A stretch of DNA of 64,000 nt from positions 464,579-528,578 of the forward strand of contig WFMF01000073.1 of assembly GCA_011033025.1 (NCBI GenBank), written 5' to 3'. The translations under genes and the position numbers were made by a program. Shown here one piece after another: positions 22,815-35,489 of this stretch. The stretch's first letter is position 1. Every line of letters starts with the position of its first letter. The DNA is from Beroe forskalii (taxonomy: Eukaryota; Ctenophora; Nuda; Beroida; Beroidae). The notes under the pieces were generated by a model. That model searched no databases. It was given only the letters and a program-made list of their open reading frames with translations, and was not told where the DNA came from.

Positions 22815-24340
22815 TATTTACAACATTGGAATTTAAATTTATATTCGAGATTTAGAGACATGGGCTGTCATGTCTCAAGTTTAAATTATTATATGAATAT
22901 TTGAAGACTATAATCTATATAATCTATTGCAATTATTATAACAATAGTTATCGCGATAAACAAAAATAACAAATAACATCGCATGCGCGCCTCGTTGCAT
23001 GCGTCTTTAATAAAAGCTATAGCTGTAATTAGCTGTAGCTAAGCTTAGCAGTATCTATATCGCAGTATCATTGCAATTGATAAAGTTTTTGAAATTTCCT
23101 AGAAAACAAGAGAACATAAGAGATATTGTATTATAAAATTTTGTTGTTGGCTACTAGATAGTACTTAAATCCTAAATAACGTATAACAATGTTAAAATTT
23201 TCGAGTTGACTTGTGAGTAGTGTTACCCAGTTGTATCTGGCCCGTTGTGGCGCCGCGGTCTGTGCCGCACGCAGCGCCTGGGCTCTGGGTGCTTTTCCTG
23301 TGGTGCGTTGCACTGTCGCACTGAAGGTACCTAGCACAGTGTCGCGCGCCGCAGGAGGCTATCATTGCCCGGGCGCCCGCGTGCCATGGTGCGCGGCGCC
23401 TCGATGGGCTGGGGCAACTGAGTTAAGTTAAAATTGGGAAATTATAGGGAAAAGGAAAGGAATTTTATTGTTTTGTATTTTAAATGTATTGTAATGTTGA
23501 TAAAAAATAAATTTCTTTCTCTTAAATTTCTTTCTCTAAAATAAAACTCAAGGTTAGTAAATCAAAAGGTCATATTTTTGTGCCATTACACCATGATTAT
23601 CACAAATTCCTCTACAATAAAAGGACATATCAGGTGAAATTGTTTTGGGAACTTCAGGAAATTTTGTGGCAGAATGCAAGCTTTCACATGTATTTATATT
23701 ATGAAGTAATGAGCCTGTCTCTATGTAATTTATGATTGGTACCAGCTTGTGGTACAAATTACAATGCTTACGTTATTAACTTATTGTTGTATTTAGAGTA
23801 CCCTGTTAGGGTACACAATGAATGAATGAGTGTGGTGAGGAATTGTATCCAATTGTGTTGATGTATGACAAAATTTTATACTATACTATATACTATACTA
23901 GTAGGAATTGTTGCACTGATGATAATAACCATTTGATAACAACAAGATATACTTTTTCATATAACTTAGTCATAAGAATAAGATTAATATTCCATCATAA
24001 TATAAATAAATTAACAAATAAATAAATGTCCAACCAAATTCAAATCTAATTGCACATTTAACAAAACAGTATTTACATATTTTTGGGCTTGCAATGGAGT
24101 CTATCTTAAATATGTTGTGAGCAAGTTTGTTCTATTTGTGTTGTATTCATTACAAAACTATTATCTTATCTTATCTTATTTACCACAATATAATATCATT
24201 CCCATTATAGTAGGAATTCTTTTGAGTAACATGGTTGGATTCATTCATAGCTGATACCAACATAGTTTTTAGATGGTTATTACATTAACCCAATTTGCCC
24301 TAGTTCAAATTTTACTTGACTTGAAGTTGGTTTCGATAAG
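22815..24340. other. Intergenic region with GC-rich island
   Basis: About 23205-23430 is a sharply GC-rich block in AT-rich DNA, containing GGCGCCGCGG and CCCGGGCGCCCGCG-type text. It is followed by an A/T-rich tail with AATAAA near 23505. This looks like the 3' end of a truncated retroelement or SINE, but I could not identify the family. A 72-codon frame across it resembles no protein I know. The rest is AT-rich with no gene; glypican transcription on the minus strand would end in the 23.4-24.3 kb interval. Confidence 0.4.
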
Positions 24341-27300
24341 TTACAGTTTTGAAGAGAAAAATAATACTATGAATATCATTAAGTTGTTTGTTGTATGTCC
24401 ATTGCTACTGCTTAACAACATGTAACCCTCTGGAATAGATGAACGTGATCTTTGCTCCCTCACCTTCTGGTGTATCTGAAAATTTGAATCAGTAAGTTAA
24501 TGAAAGGTTAGTTCTTCAAATCTGTATACTGGTAAAAGCCTTCAAAAATAGTTAAAAAGTGGCTGATCTTGCTATGAATTATTTTCTCATGTACTGTATA
24601 CTCATAGCAACTGAAAACACAATTTAACTGAAACACAACTGAAAATAAAAGTGTCAATTTGCTTTTCAAATACATTCTTTAATAATAATAATAGGGACAG
24701 TGATAAACTAGAAAGTTGAAGTGCTTGAGTTCGACGAGATATTTTCTCATTGATTTCAAAAGGTACCGACATCATTAATTCAGAATTGATGAAAATGGTT
24801 GGCCTCTATCATAGACATTTTAGGATAATAATACATTTTAAAAAATTGCTTCCAACTTTTACATTGACTACAAAGCTAGTCTGAAGTCATATATGCCTCA
24901 TATCATGAACTGTAAAATTTAAAACAATAACATTTTAAAAACATCACAACAGCTTTCATGTAACAGCTTGTGGAGACAGTACAGACAGACATAATGTAGC
25001 AATTTAAAACATGATAGTCTTGAAAATGACACCAGAGGAACACAACCAAGAGTGGCTGGTTGGGGCTTATTAGCCTCCATTGTTTGTGCTAAAATGTGAA
25101 TTAGCCCCGACTGAAATATTAGCCCCCATAGGTGGGGTCTAATTTGTCAATGAGGATACCTAAGCTGAGTGGGGGCTTTTAAGCAAGCACCAACAAAGAG
25201 GCTAATTAGCCCCAACGGTCATCCACTAGCCTACACAGGTTTGTTTTATTAGGGTTACAATGAAAGGGCCGGGTTAAGGGTTGATAAGGCAGCCAATAAC
25301 TAAACAAGGCACAGGTCCATTCTCTAGAGGGCCCATACTTCATCGTCACCCCTCAATGACTTACCTTTCTAATTACAGATTCAACTTTTAGAGCATAATT
25401 GTTCACAGCTATCTCTGCACTTCCTGTCCTTTTTGTATGTGATTTTGTGTCTTCTACTGTAATTTCTTCAAAATCTCCTGTATGGTCGCCCACCCAGCAT
25501 CTAAAGTGTAATTGTACTGTTTATTTTTGAACAAAATCAGAATATATAACTTAGGGAGACTATTCCTATATTAAACAGAACAAGAGGTCAGAGATAGATT
25601 AATGCTTTGTCAACATAATCTTACCTCAAGTCGGAATCTGCTGCAGACTGACATGCAGTACTCTCAAGCTTAATCATGTCAAAGCAGCCATCAAATATTG
25701 ATTTTAAAACATCTCCCTCACTCATATCACTTCTTTTAACAATTTTTTTCAATTGTGTTTCATCTGTAAGAGCTGAACGCCTTTCCAATTTACGACACTG
25801 CAAATGAAATTGTGAAACTATCAAAGTACCTACCTTAACTGAATGATCGGATCACTGTTTATTAGTCGCATACTGATACTGATTAATGATGATTATAGTC
25901 TCTGCGACAAAATGAAAGAAGCTGATTTTTAATAAATAAATCTGATTTTAATAAACTGACATCAGGAATATTTTCGGAATTCTACTCCGTCATCAACCTC
26001 AAATTTGATTGTATAAAGTAGTGTTGTAAAGTTTTAAACTTTACAACACTACTTTATACAATCAAATTTGAGGTTGATGACGGAGTAGAATTCCGAAAAT
26101 ATTCCTGATGTCAGTTTATTAAAATCAGATTTATTTATTAAAAATCAGCTTCTTTCATTTTGTTGCAGAGACTATAATCATCATTAATCAGTATCAAAGT
26201 ACCAATGCATGGCTTTTTTGTCTTTTCAGTTAATTAAGATACATCTACTCTGGCACTAGTACCTACCTATATTTTGCAAGAATATAAAATACATATTTAA
26301 GGAGGGGGGATCAAGCCAAATTTTTTGGAAAACACGTTTCTGAGGTAATGGTTGACCCTGTAAGCCAACTTTTTGGCCGGTTTTGGTACCCCCTGACCCA
26401 CTGGCCTCCAGGCCCAAAATGGGTTTATTTTTTCAGAAGTGACTTGGAAGAGATCTGAGGTGTGTAATCGACAGATAATGATAACCAGGCATGGATCCAC
26501 CGGGGGCGTGCGCACGCCCCCATCAGAAATTTGGGGCGTGCAATTTTTGAAAATTTGATGCTTGCGATTTAATTCAAGATGCCAAAAATAAACTTAGTGG
26601 AAAACCATAGCTTCATCCTGGGTCCAATCCCCCCTGAATTTTTCAATTCCCCCCTTGCCAAAACCTCCCCCCGGAATTTTCAAAATCCTCAATCCCCCCC
26701 TTTTGGGCACCCGACCCCTGAATTTCAAAAATTCGACCAACCCCCCACCAAAAACTTAATGAAAATATGAAAGTATGTAAACTATGAAATGTGGCTGACA
26801 TCGCAGGTCAGACAAGAAATTTATTCAATTTTGAGTTTTAACATATGATATTTCTAATGACTGAAATGGTAATGAAGTTCAATTTTGATGTCAATTAATC
26901 CTTGAATATATAAAGCTATAAATTGACGATTGTAATGGAACCAGGGCATAAAACCAAGCCTCAGGGATATTGTCAACACAATATAAAAACATAGAAACAC
27001 ATTTGTTAAGTTGATATCAAGTTGGCAGGGAATCGAAGTATGGTAGTGATTGAGACAAAAACAGGATTTAGAGTTTTTGAATCCTATTGATTAAAAAACT
27101 CTACTGCCTTTGCAGTATTACAACAACAAAAATAAAAGTCGAAAATAACAGGCACAATGCAATTGATTTCCAATTTCTTTCTTTCTTAATACTTCAGACC
27201 TCTAACTTCTGGGGGCTGCTGCCCCAGACCCCTGTACTTTTGATTTTATATTTATATCAATGAGATTTTGTACGACAGCATTAACAGCGCTTTTATATTG

Positions 27301-30300
27301 AAAGCAATGCCCAAACACTATTGAGTTGCCATTTCTTTATACTCCAGACCTCTGGCTTCTGGGGGCTGCCGCCCCAGACCCCTGCTGCTCTTTTGATTTT
27401 ATATTTATTGAGATTTCGTACAACAGCAACGAGAGCGTCGTTAAGTTGACAACAATGCCCAAACACTATTGATTTACTAATTCTTTATACTCCAGACCTC
27501 CTTGGCCTGGGGCTGCTTTCGTAATACTCATTTGAATTTCGCACTGCCTGATAATCACCTGAGTTACCATGAACAATTTGATATCTCAAAAATGGCGAAT
27601 TATGGCTAAAACGTATGCCCTTATATGAACGGAAACTCAGCCAAAAAGTTTGGCCCGTTAAATTTTGGGTCGAATGCCCGAACACTTTCAAAAAATTTGG
27701 CTTGACCCCCCTCCCCCCCTTAAGTTTTAATTTAAACGGTTTTAAACTTTATACTCCAGACCTCTGGCTTCTGGGGGCTGCCGCCAAAAAACAGTAAGAA
27801 AGAAGATAAGTCGACAAAAACTGAAGTTGCCGTAGTGCGTTGTCTGATGGCTCAAGGTTTGATTCAAATGTAAGTTACTCATTTGAAATTTGTTCGGACA
27901 AACCCAAATTATTTTTCCTTCATTTTTTATACTGAATAATAATGCCTCAAACACGACCCGTGAAGATTTCTGTTATAATTTTAGACCTTGCGTGACCTCG
28001 AACTAAGCACGAAAAATCAAATTCATAATTTTACGCTACATTTACTCTTATCCTTCAAATATTCTGAATAACTGCGACGCGAGAGATTTCTGCATAAGCG
28101 AGCCGCGTTTTGTTTATTTCATTAGTTCAACAACGTTACGTTTACGTTCTGGATCCATGCCTGATAATTTTGAAACACGCCGAGACGTACGGACATCGTT
28201 GAAATTTTTTTTGAAGTCGATATCTCAAAAACTTTCCTAAACTTTTCGTCCAAAATATTCCTACATGCCTCATGAACTTTAAAGTTTAAAAGCATCAACA
28301 TTTAAAAAGCAACAAATCGACAAAACGTATGCCCTTTTTTGAACTACTTTATGGCCCATGGGGTGCTATTCAATTCAGTAATTAATTCATCCATACTGTA
28401 CATTTTTGAGGAAAAATATTGTAGTTTAGTTGAAAATAGGTGAAAATTTGATGATACCTTTCTAAAATTAACGCTCAGCATACTTGACATGATGTCATTT
28501 GTAAGTTCTTCTACTAAATCTGGGCTTACTAATTCATTTGGATCTATCTTGATATCTTTCATCAACATCAGAGCATCCACTAATTTTGTGATGCTGAAAT
28601 TGTCAATAGATATTTTAAGAAACTTGAATCAAAACACTGTATAAAGTCATGAAAAGAAGACAGCTGTGATGTGATTTATTTTGGTTAAATAGACTGAATT
28701 ACCAGTATAGTCATACATTCATTACACCAGTTCAGCACATATGTTGAACATACACAATTTTATTGAAAATTATAAAAAGTATACATTTGTAGAAGAATTT
28801 ACCTGTCCACCCAGAGGTCCCATGATTCCATAAGTTCCTCAACATTCCTAAGACAGTTATTTGCTGCAGCTATGCATGTTGATTGGCATGGTGGAGGGAT
28901 GCGTATTCCACATTGCGAACATGCAAAGAGGTCACCATAAGTGCAGTCTTCCGGGAACTCAGAGTTTGTTATTTCGTTTATCAAGAGTTCCACAATAGAA
29001 AATCCTCGACCGAACGTTCTGGGCGGTTCCAATATATCTGAAAATGGGTACCTATTAATTTCAGTGCCCATTGAAGTCTTGTATCGAGTAAGGAGTTACT
29101 TATTATATCTGAGATTCGTTATAATTATAGCTTGGTCCACCAACTGTGTATGTACTTATGCCATTTTAGTTCTACTACTTAATTTAATACACAAAGGCAA
29201 TGATTGAATATTCTTACTCTCAACAAGGGCTGATATTTGTGTAAAGGCCTTTGTTGCGTGATTCCCAAGTTCTCTGACAATGCACTCTGCCATTTCTATC
29301 AAATCTTGATTGGCTTTCTCTGTAAACATCACTTGGCTTCCAATGACCTATCGAACAAAGGTTGGTTAAATTGATAGTTCAACAAAGCAAAATTATATTA
29401 TAAGATTATACCTACATAGTATGTACAGTGTGTGAAAATGTTCTAGTAATGTAAACTATTGATTAAATTGGAATTATTATTAATCGATGAGTTGCCTTTC
29501 TAACCCTGAGATATGCACGGTCCAAACTACAGCACTTCTGTACTGTAGTTTGTAGATTAAAATATTATATGGCAGTCTGGAGGAACGCCGACATTCCTTT
29601 AAAAAATTAAAAGTCGATCAAAAGTCGATTTCTCGTTATACATACAGCAACTTCCACTGTAAGTTCGTAGGCAGAGATCTCTCCTATAGTGTACTGCCAG
29701 ATGACATCTGCAATCATTGAAATATCCACCATCTCAGCAATATCTGGAGGCACCAGTTCCGTCATCATCGCTTTCATCTGAACTGTTTTTCTGTTATTAC
29801 GGGGGAGCCTTTCAACTTTAGTTGTTATAAAAGTCAACAATCAGGAGTTAAATTATATTCTAACTGTGGCGATTAAACTTTTTAATGGTACCTAATAGTT
29901 TTGTCCCAGATTTTTGTGATTTCCTCCAATTGTGCAGCTTCTAAGTGCACAATTTTCTCAAATAATACCCTCTTTGTTTGGGATTTTTCCATAAATTTCT
30001 TCAATGGCGCTTATATAAATTTACTCAATTGGCATCATGTTTGTTGCTTAGTTTTGCACTTTTTTCAAATGTAATCATTTTTGTTTCTAATTTAGTGCCC
30101 TTTTCTCAATATTCACCCTCATGTTGATAAGGAAAATCGATAATAGGAGCTAAATTAGTAAATTGGTCCCCTATTCGTAAAGTATATCCAATATAGAAAG
30201 TTATTATAGTACTATGCCCTATGGTTGTTGTTGTTTCATTTCCTACTTTGATATCAATGATTATTTGCAGTTTTCACTGCCCAAAATTTGTTGCTCCATC

Positions 30301-31324
30301 CAAATGGTATTTGGTGGTATATACCTGCTGTCATATCCTTGATGGATTTTAGTGAACTCCTCACAAATTGAGCCTCATTTGACAAAACCTCCCTCAGCTT
30401 TTGTTCTGATGTGTTTTTCAGCTCCTTCTCTACCTCCAAAGTGCAACAAGTTCTTGAAAAGGGGCACTGACCTGGCAAGTAAAGATATTTTACTCAACGA
30501 AATGTTACATGGCGGTTCAAATACAAGCTTTCAAGTTGCTCTATTTGTTCATTCCAGATGCAATCACAGCATTCATATACCTATTTATGATATACTACAG
30601 CAACTTTCAATCTTCATTTGCAAATTGCATAGGGAAATAGCAATAGCAGATTAAAGGATATATCTTTAATCAGCTGACCATCTGAATCTTTGATGGGTTT
30701 TCTTGCTATTTCTAGTTCGGGGAATTCTTTCTTCAGGTCAATACACCCAGGGGCCCCTTCAGATGTTTTGTAGCAGTGCAGACTGCAGATCAACTCTTAG
30801 CAGGTTCGGCATACTGTTAGGTTCCATATAGTCGTGCTGCTAGGCATATCTTGCGCTACTTTAGGTCTAATTAATTTCTTCTTTCAGTAATCAATGAACG
30901 TGCGCAAAAACACTTCTTACACAAGTCTGCTGCAATTTTCAATCAGTTAGCGTGAAAAACGCATGGTTTGTGCCGAGACATGCAACCATATCTAACCTAG
31001 AATGTAGAAACGTACCAAACCTGCCTTAAGTTGCAAACAGTAAGACCTAGATAAGCAATCCTGCGCCAAACTTTGTTAATTCAAAGATCACGCCTTGACC
31101 AATCCACTGGTAAGAAAGCACCATGGCCCACGGGCCAGAACATACAATAACAAAATTATCAAATCACATTTGAAAGCAAAATAAGTACTGTATAGGAAAC
31201 GGAGGAGAATGATATTTTGAGCCTTAAAATCCACCTATGAATTAAACAAAATATTTGGCAAATATTTGAAGAACTCACCTTCAGATCCCAATAGACGGCT
31301 CAGAAACAAAAATAATATGATCAT
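24341..31324 (-). CDS. Glypican, GPI-anchored cell-surface core protein (9 exons)
   Basis: Exons on the minus strand: 31324-31279, 30471-30325, 29782-29646, 29347-29218, 29037-28803, 28593-28458, 25797-25625, 25500-25365 and 24475-24341. All introns are GT-AG and every junction phase agrees, giving about 424 residues. Exon 1 encodes a short hydrophobic signal peptide (MIILFLFLSRLLGSE). Glypican hallmarks are the early CPFSRTCC cluster, a six-Cys stretch in exon 5 (ACSQCG, PPCQSTC, NNC), CWVG in exon 8 (the family's CWNG) and a hydrophobic C-terminus after SSSNG, as for GPI addition. I count exactly 14 cysteines, the family number. Glypicans modulate Wnt, Hedgehog, BMP and FGF signalling at the cell surface. 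Oddities: shorter than the usual 550 or so residues, and no Ser-Gly dipeptide anywhere. The exon 3 acceptor is uncertain; an in-phase alternative lies about 33 nt upstream. The paralogue class cannot be assigned. Confidence 0.87.
25874..26196. repeat. 323-bp near-perfect palindrome in glypican intron 6
   Basis: Arms of 161 bp (25874-26034 and 26036-26196) are reverse complements with one visible mismatch (TGCGAC against TGCAAC) around a single central base at 26035. The 12-bp word TATCAAAGTACC occurs at 25819-25830 and again at 26192-26203. The near-zero loop and near-perfect arms indicate a recent snap-back or template-switch event, or an assembly/library artefact. A transcript would fold into a long double-stranded hairpin. 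Confidence 0.9.
26297..27723. mobile_element. TTAA-flanked element with G-rich inverted ends
   Basis: The left end, TTAA then GGAGGGGGGATCAAGCC and AAATTTTTTGG, is mirrored at the right end near 27690-27723 (rc: TTAAGGGGGGAGGGGGG then TCAAGCCAAATTTTTTG). The similarity continues inward less well (GCCAACTTTTTGGC against GCCAAACTTTTTGGC). TTAA at both outer edges recalls piggyBac-type insertion, but the ends do not start CCYT, so the class is uncertain. The interior has C-rich low complexity (26610-26750) and no transposase. It lies in glypican intron 6. Confidence 0.5.
27185..27530 (+). repeat. About 150-bp tandem repeat in glypican intron 6
   Basis: Two and a half copies of a unit starting CTTTATACTCCAGACCTCTG, with GGGGGCTGCCGCCCC and ending AATGCCCAAACACTATTGA, start near 27188, 27338 and 27484. 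A further fragment of the head (CAGACCTCTGGCTTCTGGGG) lies at about 27757, beyond the TTAA-flanked element. Confidence 0.75.
28000..28345 (-). mobile_element. Fragment of the Helitron-like family
   Basis: Shares blocks with the middle of the 22023-22814 copy in the same orientation: AATCAAATTCATAATTT, TTTTGAAACACGCCGAGACG, AATATTCCTACATGCCTCAT and GAACTACTTTATG. Neither terminus is kept, so it is a deleted fragment. It lies just downstream of glypican exon 6, inside intron 6. A weaker relic of the same family is at about 24890-24965. Confidence 0.65.
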
Positions 31325-34300
31325 TCTGAATGTAGTTCTGATGTGAGAATAAATAATTTGATACAATTAAATGCGATATTTTGACCAAATAAAATCTTAA
31401 TTCGAGTGATCAATAATATTCTAATCATGAACAACATAATAAACGTTGGAGTATGGTGTCGAGTAAGAATTATTCATAATATTCAAAAATACGAAAATAT
31501 GATTACGTAATATTGTGCTACCGATAATTTGATTTATTACGTTATTTATCAATGAAAGAAGCCAAAGGCGAAAGTTTGTCATCGGTACATTCGTCAAATT
31601 AAGGTCGATTAATTTTATTGTATGATGTTGATAGTAAGATGCTAGAATGTATTAAACAGTAAACATTTAAGCCTGGAAAGAAAATCTTAGAGATTTTCAT
31701 TAGATCTACAACATGTTATTCCATGAAAAAAAACGTGACAAGTAAAAGTAAAAACATATATGTGTTATTGAATATGTTCCAACATTTGTATTGTCGTGAA
31801 TCGTAAGCATTACGTCCTAATGACTTCACACTTCAAATAAACGTGCCATGATAATGTTGTGCGATGATCAAAACAAAGCATTAAATCACGCCTGTCACGC
31901 CTAGACCGTGGGTTTTGAATACAGAATATCACGCCTGTCAGCACTGAGCCCGGTGTTTTGAACACAGAATATCACGCCGACAAATCCTCGTGTTTTGATC
32001 GGATGCCACGATACAACATGTCAATCACAGAGCACGCGATGGAATGGAGGAATGAGGCGATGTTTTGCGGATAGCAGCAGCTGAGAATCATGCCACTTTG
32101 TAATGACTCCATTATCTAATTACATACTAACCAGAATGCAGGACGCTTAGCTACTGCTGCTATTATTACACTGCCGAGGTAAAAGTGGCCTGACTATCGT
32201 TCTATTTGCGGCGTATCTCTGAAATACGAGAGGATATAGTGTGCGTGGTATGGGAATATGCCTACTTCTAACTCAATTTAATGCTTCAATGACTTGCTTT
32301 CAAGGAAAACGGACTTCGCAAGAAACAAACAATGTGACAAACAAAGTAACAAAAAAGTAACGTACAATAATTTTTAACATTAATAAAAGCAGCGAATTTC
32401 CGCAAAACAGTAAAATTTCTAGATTTTTCTTCAAATTTGCCGAATTTATTGCGGGAAGTCTGAAGACTTTAAATTCAAATCCAGTCGGCATCTCGCGTAT
32501 TTATGTATTCACGTCTAACATTGTTAAGATCGTTAAACTGTTAAAATTGTTCGAAGTTGTTATTGGAGATGGAACCAAATAATTGACCCAACTGCATAAA
32601 TAAGTAAAAATACGAAAAACTATAAGTGTTCCCCGTTTATATGGAGATATGGGACCGAAGAGTTGGCCTTAAATCTTGATAAAAATGCGCTATCTATTAC
32701 CTACAAAATGCAAAAACTCTAACCTAAAATGTATACCAAGTCACATTATAACCTTATTTATTATTGAGTTATGATAATATAGTACTCAAATGGTGGGCGT
32801 AATGGAATTTAATATTCCAACGCTATTTAACCATTTCTAATATTATGTCAATGGAAGACATTATTTCTTAGGGTAGGCGGACTTTATAGCTAACGGACTT
32901 TATAGCTAAACCGGTCAAAATAGCTGAATTTTGATTTAGCTATATCGTCCGCAGTTCGGACTATTTAGCTAAATCTTCCTAGCTGCCCCTCTTCCCCTAT
33001 ATGTTTAGGTGATTAGCTATATAGTCCTCGATTCGGACTATTTAGCTAAATCTGTATCATATCTGTTCCTCCCTCCCCTATTAAGTTAAATAAAACAGGG
33101 TTCGAACACTTCAACACTACTGCAGAGGACTGCAGAGCACTGGACCCTATGGTCCAAGACATTACGGCAGCGGACTCTCGGACAAACTTTCCAGTTTTGG
33201 TTTTAGGGTGGACTCTGCGGCACATTCTATTTCTAAGGCACGGTAGCAGTTAGGGGATAATTTTTCTCCCATTACGACAGATGCCTCTTATCAGAGATTC
33301 TGCTTGTTAGCTGACCTCATTAGAATTACGGGACTCATCAGGACTACCGAGCCCATGAGAAGAATATTAAGACTTGACTGCACATGAACTTGGCACCTGA
33401 CAAAACATTCTGATAGTGTAAGCATTGTCTCTTTGCAGGATTCAACTATCAAAATCATTTGTTCGCTACCAATGTACAACAACGAAGAAGTCAAGATAGT
33501 TAGAGCGCAGACAGCCCTTGGCGCCCATGAGGAACTTCGCTCCTGATACCATCATGAGATCATGGTGGACCACAGATCCTTCAGCGAGGTAGAGGGGTAC
33601 ACTCCTCTGCGTATCTGGGTCTGCCGGTTTTCGATAGAGCTCTGAATGGGGCGAGGTGTTACATCGTACACAAATTAATGATCAGGTGATATATAGTATC
33701 ACTGCGACACTAGATACAGACAAGTGCGCACATAAGAATCTATTTCCCACGGTCTAACAGGGTGGCCTGTCAATGATTTGAGCTGAGTGAGCACTTCAGT
33801 TGCTGAAAACGACCACTGCACACATTGCAGCACAGCCAAGTCAGAATCTAATCCAAAATAAAACGAGCGACAAGTGCACCCAATGTTTCTAGTACAGACT
33901 GTGAGTGATCTATGCGCGCAGCCACAGTGCGCAGTTGTCCGGCAGCCGATGACCCAGTGGTCATCTTGTTGACAGCTGTGACTCGCTACACCGACACGCG
34001 ATCATGTGCTCTGATTAGGTGGAATCGTACGGTTTGATCCACTATGGCAAAGCGTAGAGCATTACCTATACCCATACCGAGAAACAAATTACCTATACCG
34101 AGGAACACTAAGGTCAGATTTAGCTATATCGTCCGCAGTTCGGACTTTTCAGCTAACGGACTAAATAGCTAGAGCTAGGACTTTATAGCTAAACCTAAAG
34201 AAAAATTTAGCTATATAGTCCTACAATCATTTCTTAGATATCAGCTCGTAGCATGTAATAAGTAATTTTAGATGAGTTTACAACTTAATTACAGAAAAAG

Positions 34301-35489
34301 TAATGTAGTCGCAGAAATATTCATTGAATGAATTAGATGCATCATGCAAATTGGGGAAATTGATGTTTGATATGCATTGAAAATACTAAGCTACAGCTAT
34401 AACAAACAAACAGAGTACAAGAAAATGACTACGTAAGATCGCTGCTTACCACAGCTAGTTGCTATATTGAATTTCACCATTACGTCATGCGTATTGCTTA
34501 CGTTATCGTGGGAAGTAATGACGTGTCACAGTATGGATCACACTCTAATTCCAACACTCATTCTAATGATATTAACGATTTATTTCTGAGAAGTTGGAAT
34601 GTATCAAATCTCGAACATCATCTTTTTCATACACAAAATTCTAAATTAATCACAAAATTAAATTGCTACAGAATTTGCCGATGAAATTGTGTCCATACAG
34701 AACGTATAATTTCTACGAAACGTCGCATTGCTACGCCATTTGAACAAATTTTGACTCGCTAGTTAGGATGAGACTTTATATCATCTAATGAATTAAGAAA
34801 TTAAGTTATAATGTAATCAAGTATAGATATCAAATACTTCGGTACAGTGAATTGAACAGGTTAGACCAAGCACACACAATTCGCAACACCCAACTACACT
34901 GAGAGCTGTGAAGTGAGTCCTGTATGATAATACCAATACCATGCGTGTACCTTTTATCATGAGAAATCTTATCGGTGGGATTAATAAGGTTTACGTGTGT
35001 ACCTGAGAGTAACACCAGCTAGACATACTGCTGTGTGAGGGACGAGGGTAATCAGGTAATTAGCTTGTCATTGCCCGTGTGAAGCGCTGAGGCAGCAGCG
35101 GGCCTTCTAATTAATCAACTCAGAACACTAAATAGGAACACATGATAATATACGGTACATGGTGCTACATAACATGTTGCAAGAAAACTTCCAAATATGT
35201 AAGCAGGGAAACGGTGCGTGGTTTTATAACACTGCGATAAGTGAGGTCTGAGGAGTCAATTTTTAAAGTTTTGATAAAATTTCTGTGAACATGGAGGTAT
35301 TTTTATACCTTGGACGCAATGCTATATTATTTTTAAATTCTTCAAACAGGTACTGTACAGTATATTATGATGAAAGTAGTATATTTTCACAGTTACTGTC
35401 ACCATTGGATTGGTGGGAGTGGTTTGATATCGTAATATCATTATTGTAATACATTCATAATCTCCCCTATAGCTTTATAGCTTCATGCC
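31325..35489. other. Divergent intergenic region between glypican and TDRD9
   Basis: The glypican start codon (minus strand, 31324) and the TDRD9 start codon (plus strand, 35490) face away from each other across about 4.2 kb. Both promoters must lie in or upstream of this interval unless further 5' exons exist. A transposon-like insertion (32871-34228) takes up a third of it. Small ATCACGCCTGTCA repeats occur at about 31885-31980. No TATA box or other site can be named with confidence, and no other gene is seen. Confidence 0.6.
32871..34228. mobile_element. DNA-transposon-like element with TAGCTATATAGTCC subterminal repeats
   Basis: The 1,358-bp interval is flanked by ATTTCTTA (32863-32870 and 34229-34236); the match extends one more base (G). 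The ends are imperfect inverted repeats: about 16 of 21 positions agree, with a GGACTTTATAGCTA-type core. Repeated TTTAGCTATATCGTCCGCAG and CGGACTATTTAGCTAAA words sit inside both ends (32880-33055 and 34110-34220). There is no transposase. An 8-bp duplication would fit hAT or P-like insertion, but the tips are not typical of hAT. Confidence 0.6.
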
